Below are positions 9,947 through 18,383 of a stretch of 64,000 nt of DNA, piece after piece. Numbering within the stretch: the first letter of the stretch is position 1; each line of letters opens with the position of its first letter. This DNA is from Pseudomonas sp. CROZ-RG-20F-R04-15. Its GTDB lineage: Bacteria > Pseudomonadota > Gammaproteobacteria > Pseudomonadales > Pseudomonadaceae. The notes below the pieces were generated by a model. It was not told the origin of the DNA. It made no database searches and was given only the letters and a program-made list of their open reading frames with translations. A program made the position numbers and the translations under genes. The stretch spans positions 248,001-312,000 of the forward strand of contig NZ_JAKNQL010000001.1 in assembly GCF_022662375.1 (NCBI RefSeq), in the 5' to 3' direction.

Positions 9947-10657
9947 TTATTTGATGTGCCGTCCGCCGTTGACGGTCAGGGTCGTACCGGTGACATAAGG
10001 GTTGTCGAGCAGATAGCGCAGGCTCTGATAGATCACTTCGCTGCCGGGTTCGATGCCCAGTGCGGATTTGGCCAGGGCCTTGGCGCGGTACGCCGCGTCG
10101 TCGTCGGGATTGAACAATAGCAGGGCTGGCGCGATGCCGTTGACCTTGATCGTCGGCGCATAGCGAGCGGCGAAGGACAGGGTCAGGCTGTCGAGCCCGG
10201 CCTTGGTGGCGCAATAACCGATGTGCTTGCTGCTGCCTTTGCGGGTGACATCGTCGCTGATGTGGATGATGTCGGCGGGCGTCGAGCGTTGCAGCAGATC
10301 GGCGCAGTGCAGGTTGATCAGGTAGGGCGCGAGCATGTGCAGGTTGAACATTCGCGTGAAGGCTTCGGCTTCGCTGTCCGGGGTTTCGGCCAGCCACTCG
10401 GAGGCATTGTGCACGATGGCGCGCAGGCGGTCGGTGTGGGTTTTCAGTTCGTTGATGAAGGCAAGAATTCCGGCTTCGCTGGAAAAGTCGGCGAACAGGC
10501 CAGTGGCGCCCAGATCGCGCAGTGTCTGCACGCCGGGGCGTTCGCTACGGTAGGTGAAGATGACGCGATAGCCTTCTTCGAGTAACCGCTGCGCGCAATG
10601 CAGACCGACACGCTGGCCGGCACCAGTGATGAGGATCGGGGCGGAGGAATCAGGCAT
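9947..10657 (-). CDS. folM: Dihydromonapterin reductase FolM
   Basis: NADPH-dependent short-chain reductase (236 residues) that reduces dihydromonapterin to tetrahydromonapterin. The cofactor motif is ILITGAGQRVGLHCA with TYRSER after the second strand, the NAG-like motif is VHNASEWLAE, the active-site Tyr/Lys is IGYCATKAGLDSLT, and the C-terminus is VTGTTLTVNGGRHIK. The unusual ASEWL and GQRVG patterns are those of FolM/PTR1-like reductases. I used the ATG at 10657; an upstream TTG at 10684 cannot be excluded. First gene of the folM-folE-folX operon. Confidence 0.92.
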   Translation of the reverse strand: MPDSSAPILITGAGQRVGLHCAQRLLEEGYRVIFTYRSERPGVQTLRDLGATGLFADFSSEAGILAFINELKTHTDRLRAIVHNASEWLAETPDSEAEAFTRMFNLHMLAPYLINLHCADLLQRSTPADIIHISDDVTRKGSSKHIGYCATKAGLDSLTLSFAARYAPTIKVNGIAPALLLFNPDDDAAYRAKALAKSALGIEPGSEVIYQSLRYLLDNPYVTGTTLTVNGGRHIK

Positions 10658-10735
10658 GAACGGCTCGCATCGCGGTGGGAGCAAAAACTATAACAGCGAC
10701 ATGGCTTCCCACCTATCGTCGGCTTTCCCCATTAC

Positions 10736-10825
10736 TGTGGGAGCGAGCCTGCTCGCGAAAGCGGTGTCTCAGTCGACATCAATGTTGAAGATCAGTCCGT
10801 ATTCGCGAGCAGGCTCGCTCCCACA
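10736..10825. repeat. REP pair, type B
   Basis: Same doublet as at 8185-8274, including most of the loop sequence. It lies between the folM promoter side and the end of the downstream monooxygenase-like gene. Confidence 0.88.
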
Positions 10826-10831
10826 CAGAGA

Positions 10832-11401
10832 TCATCGATTCTGTGCAGAAGACGTCACTGGCAACGGGCGCACTGGCGTACTGTTCAGCCAGTTCGCCAG
10901 CAAGCGGGTCGACAGCGGAATAAAGAAATAAACCATCAACGGTGTCAGGCACGCGGTGCTGATCAATACCCGTGGCAACAAACTCATGTCAGAGAGCAAC
11001 GGGCCGAGGACAAAGTTGAACAGCAACGACACCGGAAAAAACGCCAGCCAGATTGCCACAGCCTGCTTCCAGCGCGGTGGACGCTGACCTGCCGCGCCGA
11101 ACCAGCCTTCGATACCGCTGACCCGATGCTCCTTCGGATGGGCAAACAGGTCGCTGCCACGATCCAGCCACGCCGTGCGCGAAGCCGAATACTCCCACGC
11201 ATGCAGCGTCTGTTCATCGACGAAACGGAAAATGATTTGAAACTCGTTATCACCGGGCGGCGGAGCGAGCACGCCAGAGCCGAGATAACCGGGAAAGTCA
11301 GTGGCCAGTTGTTCGCCCTCGCGCAGCCAGGCGATCAAATCCTGATAGCGGCCGTCGGCGACGCGACGGGCAACCATCAATGTGACGGGGGAAGTAGACA
11401 T
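10832..11401 (-). CDS. Antibiotic biosynthesis monooxygenase (ABM) domain membrane protein
   Basis: Protein of 189 residues. The N-terminal half is an ABM-like ferredoxin fold (VTLMVARRVADGRYQDLIAW, GVLAPPPGDNEFQIIFRF). The C-terminal half has two or three hydrophobic helices (AVAIWLAFFPVSLLFNFVLG and CLTPLMVYFFIPLS). This fusion of an ABM domain to a membrane tail is a known family of unknown substrate. The ATG at 11401 is supported by GGAG about 6 bases upstream. A longer open frame to 11512 lacks similarity. Confidence 0.8.
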   Translation of the reverse strand: MSTSPVTLMVARRVADGRYQDLIAWLREGEQLATDFPGYLGSGVLAPPPGDNEFQIIFRFVDEQTLHAWEYSASRTAWLDRGSDLFAHPKEHRVSGIEGWFGAAGQRPPRWKQAVAIWLAFFPVSLLFNFVLGPLLSDMSLLPRVLISTACLTPLMVYFFIPLSTRLLANWLNSTPVRPLPVTSSAQNR

Positions 11402-11596
11402 TTTGTATCTCCGTATTTCGAGTGCGTCACTCCGGGTAGGAATTTCGCCTGACGCTGGGCCGGGGTAGAGGCCTGCGTTTTTCAACAAGCAAGGATTATT
11501 CCGGTTTTTCACGATTAAACCAGCGACTTTCGTCGCATTTCATCACTTGAATTTGATTGGGGCATAAGCGTTAGAATGGGATCCAATTGAACCGAC

Positions 11597-12574
11597 ATGG
11601 AAGTTGAAATCCATATGCCTGTCATCACGGACGCAAGCCCTGCTGTGCAGGCATCTGTTGCGCTTGAGCGCGCTGATCTGTTTCCGATCCGTGAGGTGGC
11701 GCGCCTGACGGGTGTCAACCCGGTAACCTTGCGTGCCTGGGAGCGGCGTTACGGTCTGATTCAGCCTACGCGCACCGAAAGTGGGCATCGGCTCTATTCG
11801 ATGACCGATATCGAACGCGTACGCAGCATTGTCGACTGGATCGATCGCGGTGTCGCCGTGAGCAAGGTCGGCAAGATTCTCGCCAGGACTGAACCCATGA
11901 AAGTGCTGGCGCACATCATCCCTGATGATCTGGTGCAGGCCGATTACCGGCAATGGCAGGAGCAGATTCAGCAGGCGGTCAGTGCATTCGATGATCAGCA
12001 GATGGATCGGGTGTACGGCCAGATTTTCTCTTCTTACGCACAACCTGTGGTGTTTCAGGACATTCTGATGCCTTTGTGGCTGCAACTGTTGCAGCGCCAG
12101 GAGGCTTTCGGGCAAACCAGCGAGTGGCTGTTCTTTGATGGATTTCTGCGGGCGCGGGTGTTGCAACGGATCGTCATGCTGCGTGGCACGCAGCCGCGTC
12201 GGGTGGTCGTCAGTGCGCTGGCCGGACAATGTCGGGAGCTGGAATTGCTGGTGGCGGCGCTGTTTCTCAGCGACAGCAATGCCGGTGTCAGGGTGTTGAC
12301 CACGGGGCAGCCGTTCGATGAATTGACGCTGGTTTGCGAGAAAATCAAACCCCAAGCGCTGGTGCTGTTTTCCAATCACGCGCCCGGCGCCGATTTGCCT
12401 CGGCGTTTGAACCGACTGGCGTTGAGCCTCGATTGTCAGTTGATGCTGGCGGGCGATGCGTCAGATCTGGCGCAGGACAGTCTGGCCGGATCCTCTGTTG
12501 CATGCCTTGGAAATGAAGGTGGCAACATGCGTCAACGCATGCTGCAGTTTCTTGCCGGAAATCTGGATACCTGA
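11597..12574 (+). CDS. MerR-family regulator, class II LitR-like (light response)
   Basis: Transcriptional regulator of 325 residues. The N-terminal MerR helix-turn-helix is FPIREVARLTGVNPVTLRAW, ERRYGLIQPTRTESGHRLYS. The C-terminal part resembles the four-helix and Rossmann B12-binding domains of CarH/LitR. The B12 ligands are missing: the W-x9-EH region reads LLQRQEAFGQTSEWLFFDGF and the D-x-H-x-x-G position reads QCRELEL. Such B12-free proteins are class II LitR, which in P. putida act with a short LOV protein in blue-light gene control. A short LOV gene lies 0.7 kb downstream. A second in-frame ATG at 11615 is an alternative start. Confidence 0.82.
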   Translation: MEVEIHMPVITDASPAVQASVALERADLFPIREVARLTGVNPVTLRAWERRYGLIQPTRTESGHRLYSMTDIERVRSIVDWIDRGVAVSKVGKILARTEPMKVLAHIIPDDLVQADYRQWQEQIQQAVSAFDDQQMDRVYGQIFSSYAQPVVFQDILMPLWLQLLQRQEAFGQTSEWLFFDGFLRARVLQRIVMLRGTQPRRVVVSALAGQCRELELLVAALFLSDSNAGVRVLTTGQPFDELTLVCEKIKPQALVLFSNHAPGADLPRRLNRLALSLDCQLMLAGDASDLAQDSLAGSSVACLGNEGGNMRQRMLQFLAGNLDT

Positions 12575-12577
12575 AAC

Positions 12578-13183
12578 TCAGGTGTGCAGGGCAGGGTGGG
12601 TCAAGCGATGTTGTTGCAGGATGAATTGGCGCAGACGCTCGGTTTCGTCGGTGTCGGTCTGGCTCAGTTCGTAGGCGTAGAAACCGCTTTCGGTTTCCCG
12701 TTCGAAATTGCCGCGCAATGAAATCCGCTCGTAACCCGAAGGGCTGAACCACAGCGCGAAATGCTTGGGTGGCTTGGTCTTGTTGCGCACTTCCAGCAGC
12801 ACACCTTTGTGCGACACCTCGTGCACCCACAACATGCCCGGCTGACCTTTGGCGTTTTCCAGGGCTACCGGCTCCTCAAGCGCCAGTCGCCATGGCCGTA
12901 CCATCGGGCCGTCTTCATAAATACTTGGCACGCCGAGGCGCAAGTGCAGCGCGTGAAACTCGTCTTCCACCAAGTGCAGCGGGAAGGTCATTTGCTGGTT
13001 TTCGAAGTTGGCCTGAATGGTCACTTGCTCGTGCGCGGCCAGGCGCGTGAGCAAATCGCGGATCTGCGAACCGCCGTTAACCAGCAGACTCGACGTTGCA
13101 TCCCGCACGTTCAGTTGCGGGTTGTGCTGCATGGTCTGGATGAAATCCAGCTCATCCTGAGTAAGGAGGGCGTCGCGCTGCAT
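12578..13183 (-). CDS. PilZ-like / YcgR-like protein
   Basis: Cytoplasmic protein of about 201 residues starting MQRDALLTQDELDFIQTMQ. The N-terminal half looks like a flagellar-brake (YcgR-N) fold: VTIQANFENQQMTFPLHLVE. The C-terminal half carries WVHEVSHKGVLLEV, close to the PilZ D/N-x-S-x-x-G core, but the upstream Arg motif (RxxxR) is not clear, so c-di-GMP binding is uncertain. It ends 4 bases from the end of the convergent litR-like gene and starts 55 bases from the LOV gene, with which it is probably co-transcribed. A start at 13237 is possible but the extra residues look non-native. Confidence 0.65.
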   Translation of the reverse strand: MQRDALLTQDELDFIQTMQHNPQLNVRDATSSLLVNGGSQIRDLLTRLAAHEQVTIQANFENQQMTFPLHLVEDEFHALHLRLGVPSIYEDGPMVRPWRLALEEPVALENAKGQPGMLWVHEVSHKGVLLEVRNKTKPPKHFALWFSPSGYERISLRGNFERETESGFYAYELSQTDTDETERLRQFILQQHRLTHPALHT

Positions 13184-13237
13184 GGCTAACTCGAAAGATA
13201 TAGTTACAAAGTCATTGGTGATTGTAGTTAATGACAA

Positions 13238-13714
13238 TTAGTTCGCTGATTTGTTTGCGCCGTTCGTCGCTTTCAATAATGCCAGCTCGGCTTCCAGGGC
13301 AGTTACCTGCGCTTCGAGCTGCACAACACGTTGCTGAGCCTTGACCTGAACAGTGACATCCTTCTGCACGCCGACGAAATAAGTTTGCCCGTCATCGGCG
13401 TTTTTCACCGTTGAAAGCGACAGTTCATTCCAGAACGGCGTGCCGTCCTTGCGATAGTTGCGCAGGATTTCGCGGCACGATCCGCCTTTTTTCAGTGCAT
13501 CGCGAATCAGGTTCAGATTTCCCTGATCGCGATCACCGGCCTGCAGAAAACGGCAGTCCTGATAGAGGATTTCTTCGCTGGTGTAACCGGTCAGGCGCTC
13601 AAAAGCCGGGTTCACATAAATCAGGATATTGTCCTGCTCACCTTCCTTCTCGGCGACCACGATCCCGTCGTTCGACGCGTTGATCACCATTTGCAGCAAG
13701 CTTGCGTTGATCAT
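13238..13714 (-). CDS. Short LOV blue-light photoreceptor
   Basis: Stand-alone PAS/LOV protein of 158 residues that binds FMN and forms a Cys-flavin adduct in blue light. Signature elements: NASNDGIVVAEKEGE, YVNPAFERLTGY, the photoactive motif YQDCRFLQAGDRDQ (Cys54), LRNYRKDGTPFWNELSLS, and YFVGVQKDVTVQVKAQQRVV. A C-terminal coiled-coil helix follows (VVQLEAQVTALEAELALLKA), used for dimerisation in the Pseudomonas SB1-LOV type. It has no effector domain, so output must go through a partner. In P. putida the related PplR1 works with LitR, and a LitR-like gene is adjacent here. Confidence 0.92.
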   Translation of the reverse strand: MINASLLQMVINASNDGIVVAEKEGEQDNILIYVNPAFERLTGYTSEEILYQDCRFLQAGDRDQGNLNLIRDALKKGGSCREILRNYRKDGTPFWNELSLSTVKNADDGQTYFVGVQKDVTVQVKAQQRVVQLEAQVTALEAELALLKATNGANKSAN

Positions 13715-13867
13715 CTTTGAATCCTTTCAGAGTTGTCAGTGGCTCGCATTCTAGAAGAACCGCAGGCGCTGTCTACTGGCCATTATCGCCAGTTGAGATC
13801 CAATCGCAGCTTTGCGCTGGAGGCTGTTACTATCGCCGCTCTTTTTTTCAGTTTCAGGATCAGATTG

Positions 13868-14323
13868 ATGAAAGTCGCCATCCTCTCCGGTTCGGTCTAC
13901 GGCACCGCCGAAGAAGTCGCCCGTCACGCCCAGAACCTGTTGCAAGCCGCTGGCTTTGAAACCTTCTACAACTCGCGCGCCAGCCTCGCCGACATCCAGG
14001 CGTTCGGCCCCGAAGCGTTGCTTGCGGTGACCTCGACCACCGGCATGGGCGAATTGCCCGACAACCTGCAACCGCTGTATTCGGCGATTCGCGACCAGTT
14101 GCCAGCGGCATTGCTCGGTCTGCCTGGCGCAGTGATTGCCTTGGGCGATGCCAGCTATGGCGACACCTTCTGCGGTGGCGGTGAGCAAATGCGTGAATTG
14201 TTCGGCGAACTGGGCGTGCGCGAAGTGCAGGACATGCTGCGCATCGATGCCAGTGAAAGTGTCACCCCGGAAACCGACGCCGAGCCTTGGCTGGCACAGT
14301 TGATCGACGCGCTCAAGGGCTGA
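13868..14323 (+). CDS. Flavodoxin (MioC-like)
   Basis: FMN-binding electron carrier of 151 residues. The phosphate-binding loop is ILSGSVYGTAEEVARHA. The flavin loops are TSTTGMGELPDNLQPLY and ALGDASYGDTFCGGGEQM. Length and motifs match short-chain MioC/YqcA-type flavodoxins. The start MKVAILSG was chosen over a longer open frame because similarity begins there. It is divergent from the LOV gene and convergent with the LysR gene, overlapping its 3' end by 11 bases. Confidence 0.9.
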   Translation: MKVAILSGSVYGTAEEVARHAQNLLQAAGFETFYNSRASLADIQAFGPEALLAVTSTTGMGELPDNLQPLYSAIRDQLPAALLGLPGAVIALGDASYGDTFCGGGEQMRELFGELGVREVQDMLRIDASESVTPETDAEPWLAQLIDALKG

Positions 14324-15200
14324 TCGCCCGCTCGCGCAGCAAGCTCAGCCACGCCTGCGCCGCTTTCGACAGATACGCGCCCCGACGCCAGATGAACGCG
14401 ATATCCCAACGCAGATAATCTGGCGCGCGCAAGGTCAGGCGCACTACGCCTGGCCGCACCAGACCGCGCGCGACCACGCTGGGCAACAGCACCACGCCTT
14501 GTCCGGCGGCCACCAGCGCCGCAAGAAAGTCTGCCTGACCGCTGCGTCCGCCTTCCTTCGGCGTGAAGCCCAATTGCTGGCATGCCTGCAGCAAGCGGTC
14601 GTTGAGCACGAAACTGCGCTGATAGAGCAGAAAAGGCGTTTCGGCCAATTCCTCCAGAGCAATCTCGCCGCGATCGGCCAGCGGATGATCCACTGGCAGC
14701 AGGGCGTCAAGTTGCTCATCGCAAAATGGCTGACAGTCGAATTGTGGATCCTTGGGCAACAGACTGCCGCCCAATTCCAGTTCACCGCTCAACACCGCCT
14801 GCTCGATATTGCGACTGCCGCCCTCCAGCAATTGCACGCTGATATTCGGATAGCGCCGCCGGTATTCGGCAAAGAGTCCGGCGAACAGCGCGTCACTGCC
14901 CAGCAGCGGCAGGCCGAGGCGCAGTTCACCACGCGCCAGATGACTGAGGTCGTCCAGTTCCGCGAGCAATTCATTGCGCAGGCGCAGCATGCCCTCGGCC
15001 CGTTGCAGCACCACACTGCCAGCGGCGGTCAGGCGCAACTGCGAACCGAGTCGTTCGAGCAACGGCGTGCCGAGGCTCTGCTCCAGTTGCGCGATTTGTT
15101 TGCTCACCGCTGACTGGCTGATGTGCAGGGTTTTTGCGGCTTGGGTGAAACCGCCCTGATGCATGACTTCGACAAAACTGCGCAGCTGTTTGAATTCCAT
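14313..15200 (-). CDS. LysR-family regulator next to cidA/cidB
   Basis: Regulator of 295 residues. The N-terminal winged helix is MEFKQLRSFVEVMHQGGFTQ, AAKTLHISQSAVSKQIAQLE. The effector-binding domain runs from about residue 90 (GELRLGLPLLGSDALFAG). It is divergent from the cidA-like gene, 96 bases away, the usual arrangement for CidR-type control of the Cid operon. The inducing signal cannot be read from the sequence. Confidence 0.88.
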   Translation of the reverse strand: MEFKQLRSFVEVMHQGGFTQAAKTLHISQSAVSKQIAQLEQSLGTPLLERLGSQLRLTAAGSVVLQRAEGMLRLRNELLAELDDLSHLARGELRLGLPLLGSDALFAGLFAEYRRRYPNISVQLLEGGSRNIEQAVLSGELELGGSLLPKDPQFDCQPFCDEQLDALLPVDHPLADRGEIALEELAETPFLLYQRSFVLNDRLLQACQQLGFTPKEGGRSGQADFLAALVAAGQGVVLLPSVVARGLVRPGVVRLTLRAPDYLRWDIAFIWRRGAYLSKAAQAWLSLLRERAISP

Positions 15201-15296
15201 GGCCTGATTCCATTATGGAATGGGTTTGAGTCTAACAATTCGCTTCGGGGATGGCAGGTCACTTCGTAAAATAGGCTTCTGTAAGGAGCCAACCTC

Positions 15297-15683
15297 ATGA
15301 ACGCCGCCCGCTTCAAACATCTTTCCCGTCTCTTCGTCGAACTCGCCGTGTTACTCGGTCTCTACCTGCTCGGCTGCCAACTCGCTGTATGGCTAGCCTG
15401 GCCGATTCCCGGCGGCGTGATCGGCATGGCGCTGTTGCTGCTGGCATTCGCCTTTGGCTGGGTCAACCCGGCGGCACTGCAATTGGGCGCGGGTTTGCTG
15501 ATGGCCGAGATGCTGCTGTTTTTCATTCCGGCGCTGATGAGCTTGCTCGATTACGGCGCGTTGCTGCGCAATGACGGCTGGCGGATTTTGCTGGTGATCG
15601 CCGCCAGCACCTTGATGGTGATGCTGGTCACTGCGTTCACCGTGGAACTGGCCGTACGCGCGAGGCGCTCCCATGAAGCTTGA
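15297..15683 (+). CDS. CidA/LrgA family holin-like protein
   Basis: Small inner-membrane protein of 128 residues with four hydrophobic segments: LAVLLGLYLLGCQLAVWLAW, PGGVIGMALLLLAFAFGW, LLMAEMLLFFIPALMSLLDY, ILLVIAASTLMVMLVTAF. The PGGVIGM and FIPA motifs are typical. The family affects cell lysis, murein hydrolase export or metabolite export. Its stop overlaps the start of the next gene by 11 bases. Confidence 0.9.
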   Translation: MNAARFKHLSRLFVELAVLLGLYLLGCQLAVWLAWPIPGGVIGMALLLLAFAFGWVNPAALQLGAGLLMAEMLLFFIPALMSLLDYGALLRNDGWRILLVIAASTLMVMLVTAFTVELAVRARRSHEA

Positions 15684-16359
15684 ATGGATGCCGATGTTCT
15701 GGCTCGCCTTCACCTTGCTGGCGTACGTGTTCAGCCGCTGGATTTATCGGCGTACCGGTCGCTACGTATTGTCGCCGCTGATTCTGGTGCCGGCCTTGCT
15801 GCTGGCGCTCGCCGTGCCGCTTCACACGGCGTATGCCGAGTATTCGAGCAACACCCACTGGCTGATGCTGGTGCTGGGCCCGGTGACCGTCGCGTTCGCC
15901 GTGCCGATCTGGCAGCAACGCCGATTGTTGATGCGGCACTGGTCGGCACTGATGCTGGGCATGGTTGCCGGCAGTGCGGCGTCGATTGGTACGTCATTCG
16001 GATTGGCCAGGGCGTTGGCGCTGGACAGTTCGGTGACGATGTCGCTGGTGCCACGTTCGATCACCACACCGTTCGCTATGCCGTTGGCACAAAATCTCGG
16101 TGGCGTGCCGGAATTGACGGCGGTGTTCGTAATGTTCACCGGCGTGTTCGGTGCGATGCTCGGCGGCGTGCTCTTGAAGTGGTTGCCGTTGCGCAGTGCC
16201 TTGGCGCGCGGTGCGCTGTTCGGGGTTGGCGCGCACGGTGCAGGCGTCAGTCGCGCCCATGAAGTGGGGGGCGAAGAAGGCTCGGTCGCCGGGCTGGTGA
16301 TGGTGTTGACCGGTCTGCTCAACCTGTTTGCCGCGCCTTTGTTGGCGTCGTTGCTTTGA
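15673..16359 (+). CDS. CidB/LrgB family membrane protein
   Basis: Partner of the preceding CidA-like protein; 228 residues and about six to seven membrane segments. Conserved region: SVTMSLVPRSITTPFAMPLA, GVPELTAVFVMFTGVFGAML, ARGALFGVGAHGAGVSRAHE. The start MKLEWMPMFW lies inside the end of cidA, indicating translational coupling. Confidence 0.9.
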   Translation: MKLEWMPMFWLAFTLLAYVFSRWIYRRTGRYVLSPLILVPALLLALAVPLHTAYAEYSSNTHWLMLVLGPVTVAFAVPIWQQRRLLMRHWSALMLGMVAGSAASIGTSFGLARALALDSSVTMSLVPRSITTPFAMPLAQNLGGVPELTAVFVMFTGVFGAMLGGVLLKWLPLRSALARGALFGVGAHGAGVSRAHEVGGEEGSVAGLVMVLTGLLNLFAAPLLASLL

Positions 16360-16490
16360 CATGGATCCAAGCTGTTTGCATTGCTGACTCGATCAGTCAT
16401 CAAGCTGGCTGCCAATGCAACTACGCGATCCTCTGCGCCTGACTAGACTGCTCACACGTGCAGAACAATAAGAACGCAGAGGTGCATACA

Positions 16491-17273
16491 GTGAGCGTAG
16501 CCCCCGTCCAATCGTCCCTTAATGTCAAAGACCAGGTCAGCGCCGCCGAGTGGCAGACCCGTGTCGATCTCGCCGCCTGTTATCGTCTGGTCGCCGCCCA
16601 TGGCTGGGACGATCTGATCTTCACCCACATTTCCGCCAAGGTGCCGGGCACCGAAGATTTCCTGATCAACCCGTTCGGGCTGATGTTTCACGAGATCACG
16701 GCGTCGAGCCTGGTGAAGGTCGATCAGGCCGGCAACAAACTCATGGACAGTCCCTACGATATCAACCCCGCCGGCTACACCATCCATAGCGCCGTGCATG
16801 AAGTGCGACACGACGTGGTTTGTGTTCTGCATACGCACACCGCGTCGGGTGTTGCGGTGTCGGCGCAGAAGCAGGGCGTGTTGCCGATCAGCCAACAGTC
16901 GCTGTTCGTGCTTTCAAGCTTGGCTTATCACGCCTATGAAGGCGTGGCGCTGAACCACGAAGAAAAGGCGCGTTTGCAGGCCGATCTGGGCGAAAACAAT
17001 TTCCTGATGCTGCACAACCACGGTCTGCTGACCTGTGGCGGCACCATCGCCGACACTTTTCTGATGATGTTCACCTTTCAGCGCGCCTGCGACATTCAGG
17101 TCATGGCGCAAACCGGCGGGGCTGAACTCATCGCCATCGAACCGCAAATTCTCGCGGGCGCCAAAGCGATGATCGCCGGCGTCACCAAAAGCGCTCAAGG
17201 CATGGGTGGCGCGCTGGCCTGGCCGGCGCTGCTGCGCAAACTCGATAAACAAGACCCCGGATATAAACTCTAA
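16491..17273 (+). CDS. Class II aldolase/adducin family protein
   Basis: Zinc-dependent sugar aldolase or decarboxylase-like protein of about 260 residues. Core: YRLVAAHGWDDLIFTHISAK, the metal His pair in CVLHTHTASGVAVSAQ, and the third His in LMLHNHGLLTCGGTIADTFL. The exact substrate is unknown. I chose the GTG at 16491 (MSVAPVQSS), which has AGAGG about 10 bases upstream; an in-frame GTG at 16458 would add 11 residues. The stop TAA shares one base with the start of the next gene. Confidence 0.85.
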   Translation: MSVAPVQSSLNVKDQVSAAEWQTRVDLAACYRLVAAHGWDDLIFTHISAKVPGTEDFLINPFGLMFHEITASSLVKVDQAGNKLMDSPYDINPAGYTIHSAVHEVRHDVVCVLHTHTASGVAVSAQKQGVLPISQQSLFVLSSLAYHAYEGVALNHEEKARLQADLGENNFLMLHNHGLLTCGGTIADTFLMMFTFQRACDIQVMAQTGGAELIAIEPQILAGAKAMIAGVTKSAQGMGGALAWPALLRKLDKQDPGYKL

Positions 17274-18175
17274 TGCCTCTTGCCGAGATTCCTCTGTGTG
17301 TCTGGCGCAAACGCAGCCAGACGTTTGTCTTTCGTGGTCAGCCGATTCGCTACTGGACGGCGGGTCAGGGTGAGCCGCTGCTGCTGATTCACGGCTTCCC
17401 GACCGCCAGTTGGGACTGGCATTACCTGTGGCAGCCGCTGGCCCAGCGTTATCGGGTGATCGCCTGCGACATGCTTGGCTTTGGCGATTCGGCCAAACCG
17501 CTCAATCACACCTACAGCCTGCTGGAGCAGGCTGACCTGCAGCAAGCCTTGCTCGCGCATTTGCAGGTCGAGCAGCCGGTGCATGTGCTTGCGCATGATT
17601 ACGGTGACAGCGTTGCGCAGGAACTGCTCGCCCGGCACTACGAAGACCAGATCGAAGTGGCCAGTTGTGTGTTTCTCAACGGCGGATTGTTCCCGGAAAC
17701 CCACCGTCCGGTGCTGATGCAGAAACTGCTGCTCAGTCCGCTGGGCTGGATGATTGGCCGCGCGTTCACCCGCGATGCTTTGGTGAAAAGCTTCCGGCAG
17801 ATCTTCGGCCCGCAGACCCGGCCGACTGAAAGTGAGCTGGACGATTTCTGGAGCCTGGTCGACAGCAATCGCGGGCCACGGATCATGCACAAGTTGATCA
17901 GCTACATTCCCGAACGTCGCGTGCAGCGTGATCGCTGGGTGATGGCGATGCAGCGCGGTGAAATTCCGTTGCGGGTGATCGATGGCGAGGTCGATCCGAT
18001 TTCCGGGGCGCACATGGTCGAGCGTTACCGCGAATTGATTCCCGATGCAGACACGGTGTTGTTGCCGGGCATCGGTCACTACCCCCAGACCGAAGCGCCG
18101 GTGCAGGTGCTCAAGCACTATCTGGCGTTTCGCGAGCGTTTTGTGCTGCCACCGCGCAAAGTAGCGTGTTCCTGA
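17273..18175 (+). CDS. Alpha/beta hydrolase
   Basis: Protein of 300 residues with an alpha/beta-hydrolase fold. The oxyanion-hole motif is LLIHGFPTASWDWHYL. The nucleophile elbow is VLAHDYGDSVAQEL, with Asp as nucleophile as in epoxide hydrolases and haloalkane dehalogenases. The acid region is RVIDGEVDPISG and the catalytic His is in LPGIGHYPQTEAP. An Asp nucleophile makes an ordinary serine esterase unlikely. It is translationally coupled to the class II aldolase gene, so the two probably act on related compounds. Confidence 0.87.
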   Translation: MPLAEIPLCVWRKRSQTFVFRGQPIRYWTAGQGEPLLLIHGFPTASWDWHYLWQPLAQRYRVIACDMLGFGDSAKPLNHTYSLLEQADLQQALLAHLQVEQPVHVLAHDYGDSVAQELLARHYEDQIEVASCVFLNGGLFPETHRPVLMQKLLLSPLGWMIGRAFTRDALVKSFRQIFGPQTRPTESELDDFWSLVDSNRGPRIMHKLISYIPERRVQRDRWVMAMQRGEIPLRVIDGEVDPISGAHMVERYRELIPDADTVLLPGIGHYPQTEAPVQVLKHYLAFRERFVLPPRKVACS

Positions 18176-18176
18176 A

Positions 18177-18262
18177 GATCAAAAGATCGCAGCCTTCGGC
18201 AGCTCCTGCATTGGATTTGTATATGAGCTGCCGAAGGCTGCGATCTTTTGATCTTTTGATCT
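18177..18262. repeat. REP pair, type A
   Basis: GATCGCAGCCTTCGGCAGCT and its inverted partner, separated by about 20 bases, starting next to the hydrolase stop. Same family as 2743-2824. The right end has a duplicated GATCTTTT. Confidence 0.85.
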
Positions 18263-18383
18263 GTTGACGCCCTCATCATCCCCCAACCTTATCGCGCACC
18301 ATTCAGCCTCAGCCGTATTCGTTGTGACCCAAAGCCCTGTGCCTGACACTCGGACTCAATACTGGCCTGCTGGAGTTGCTGCG

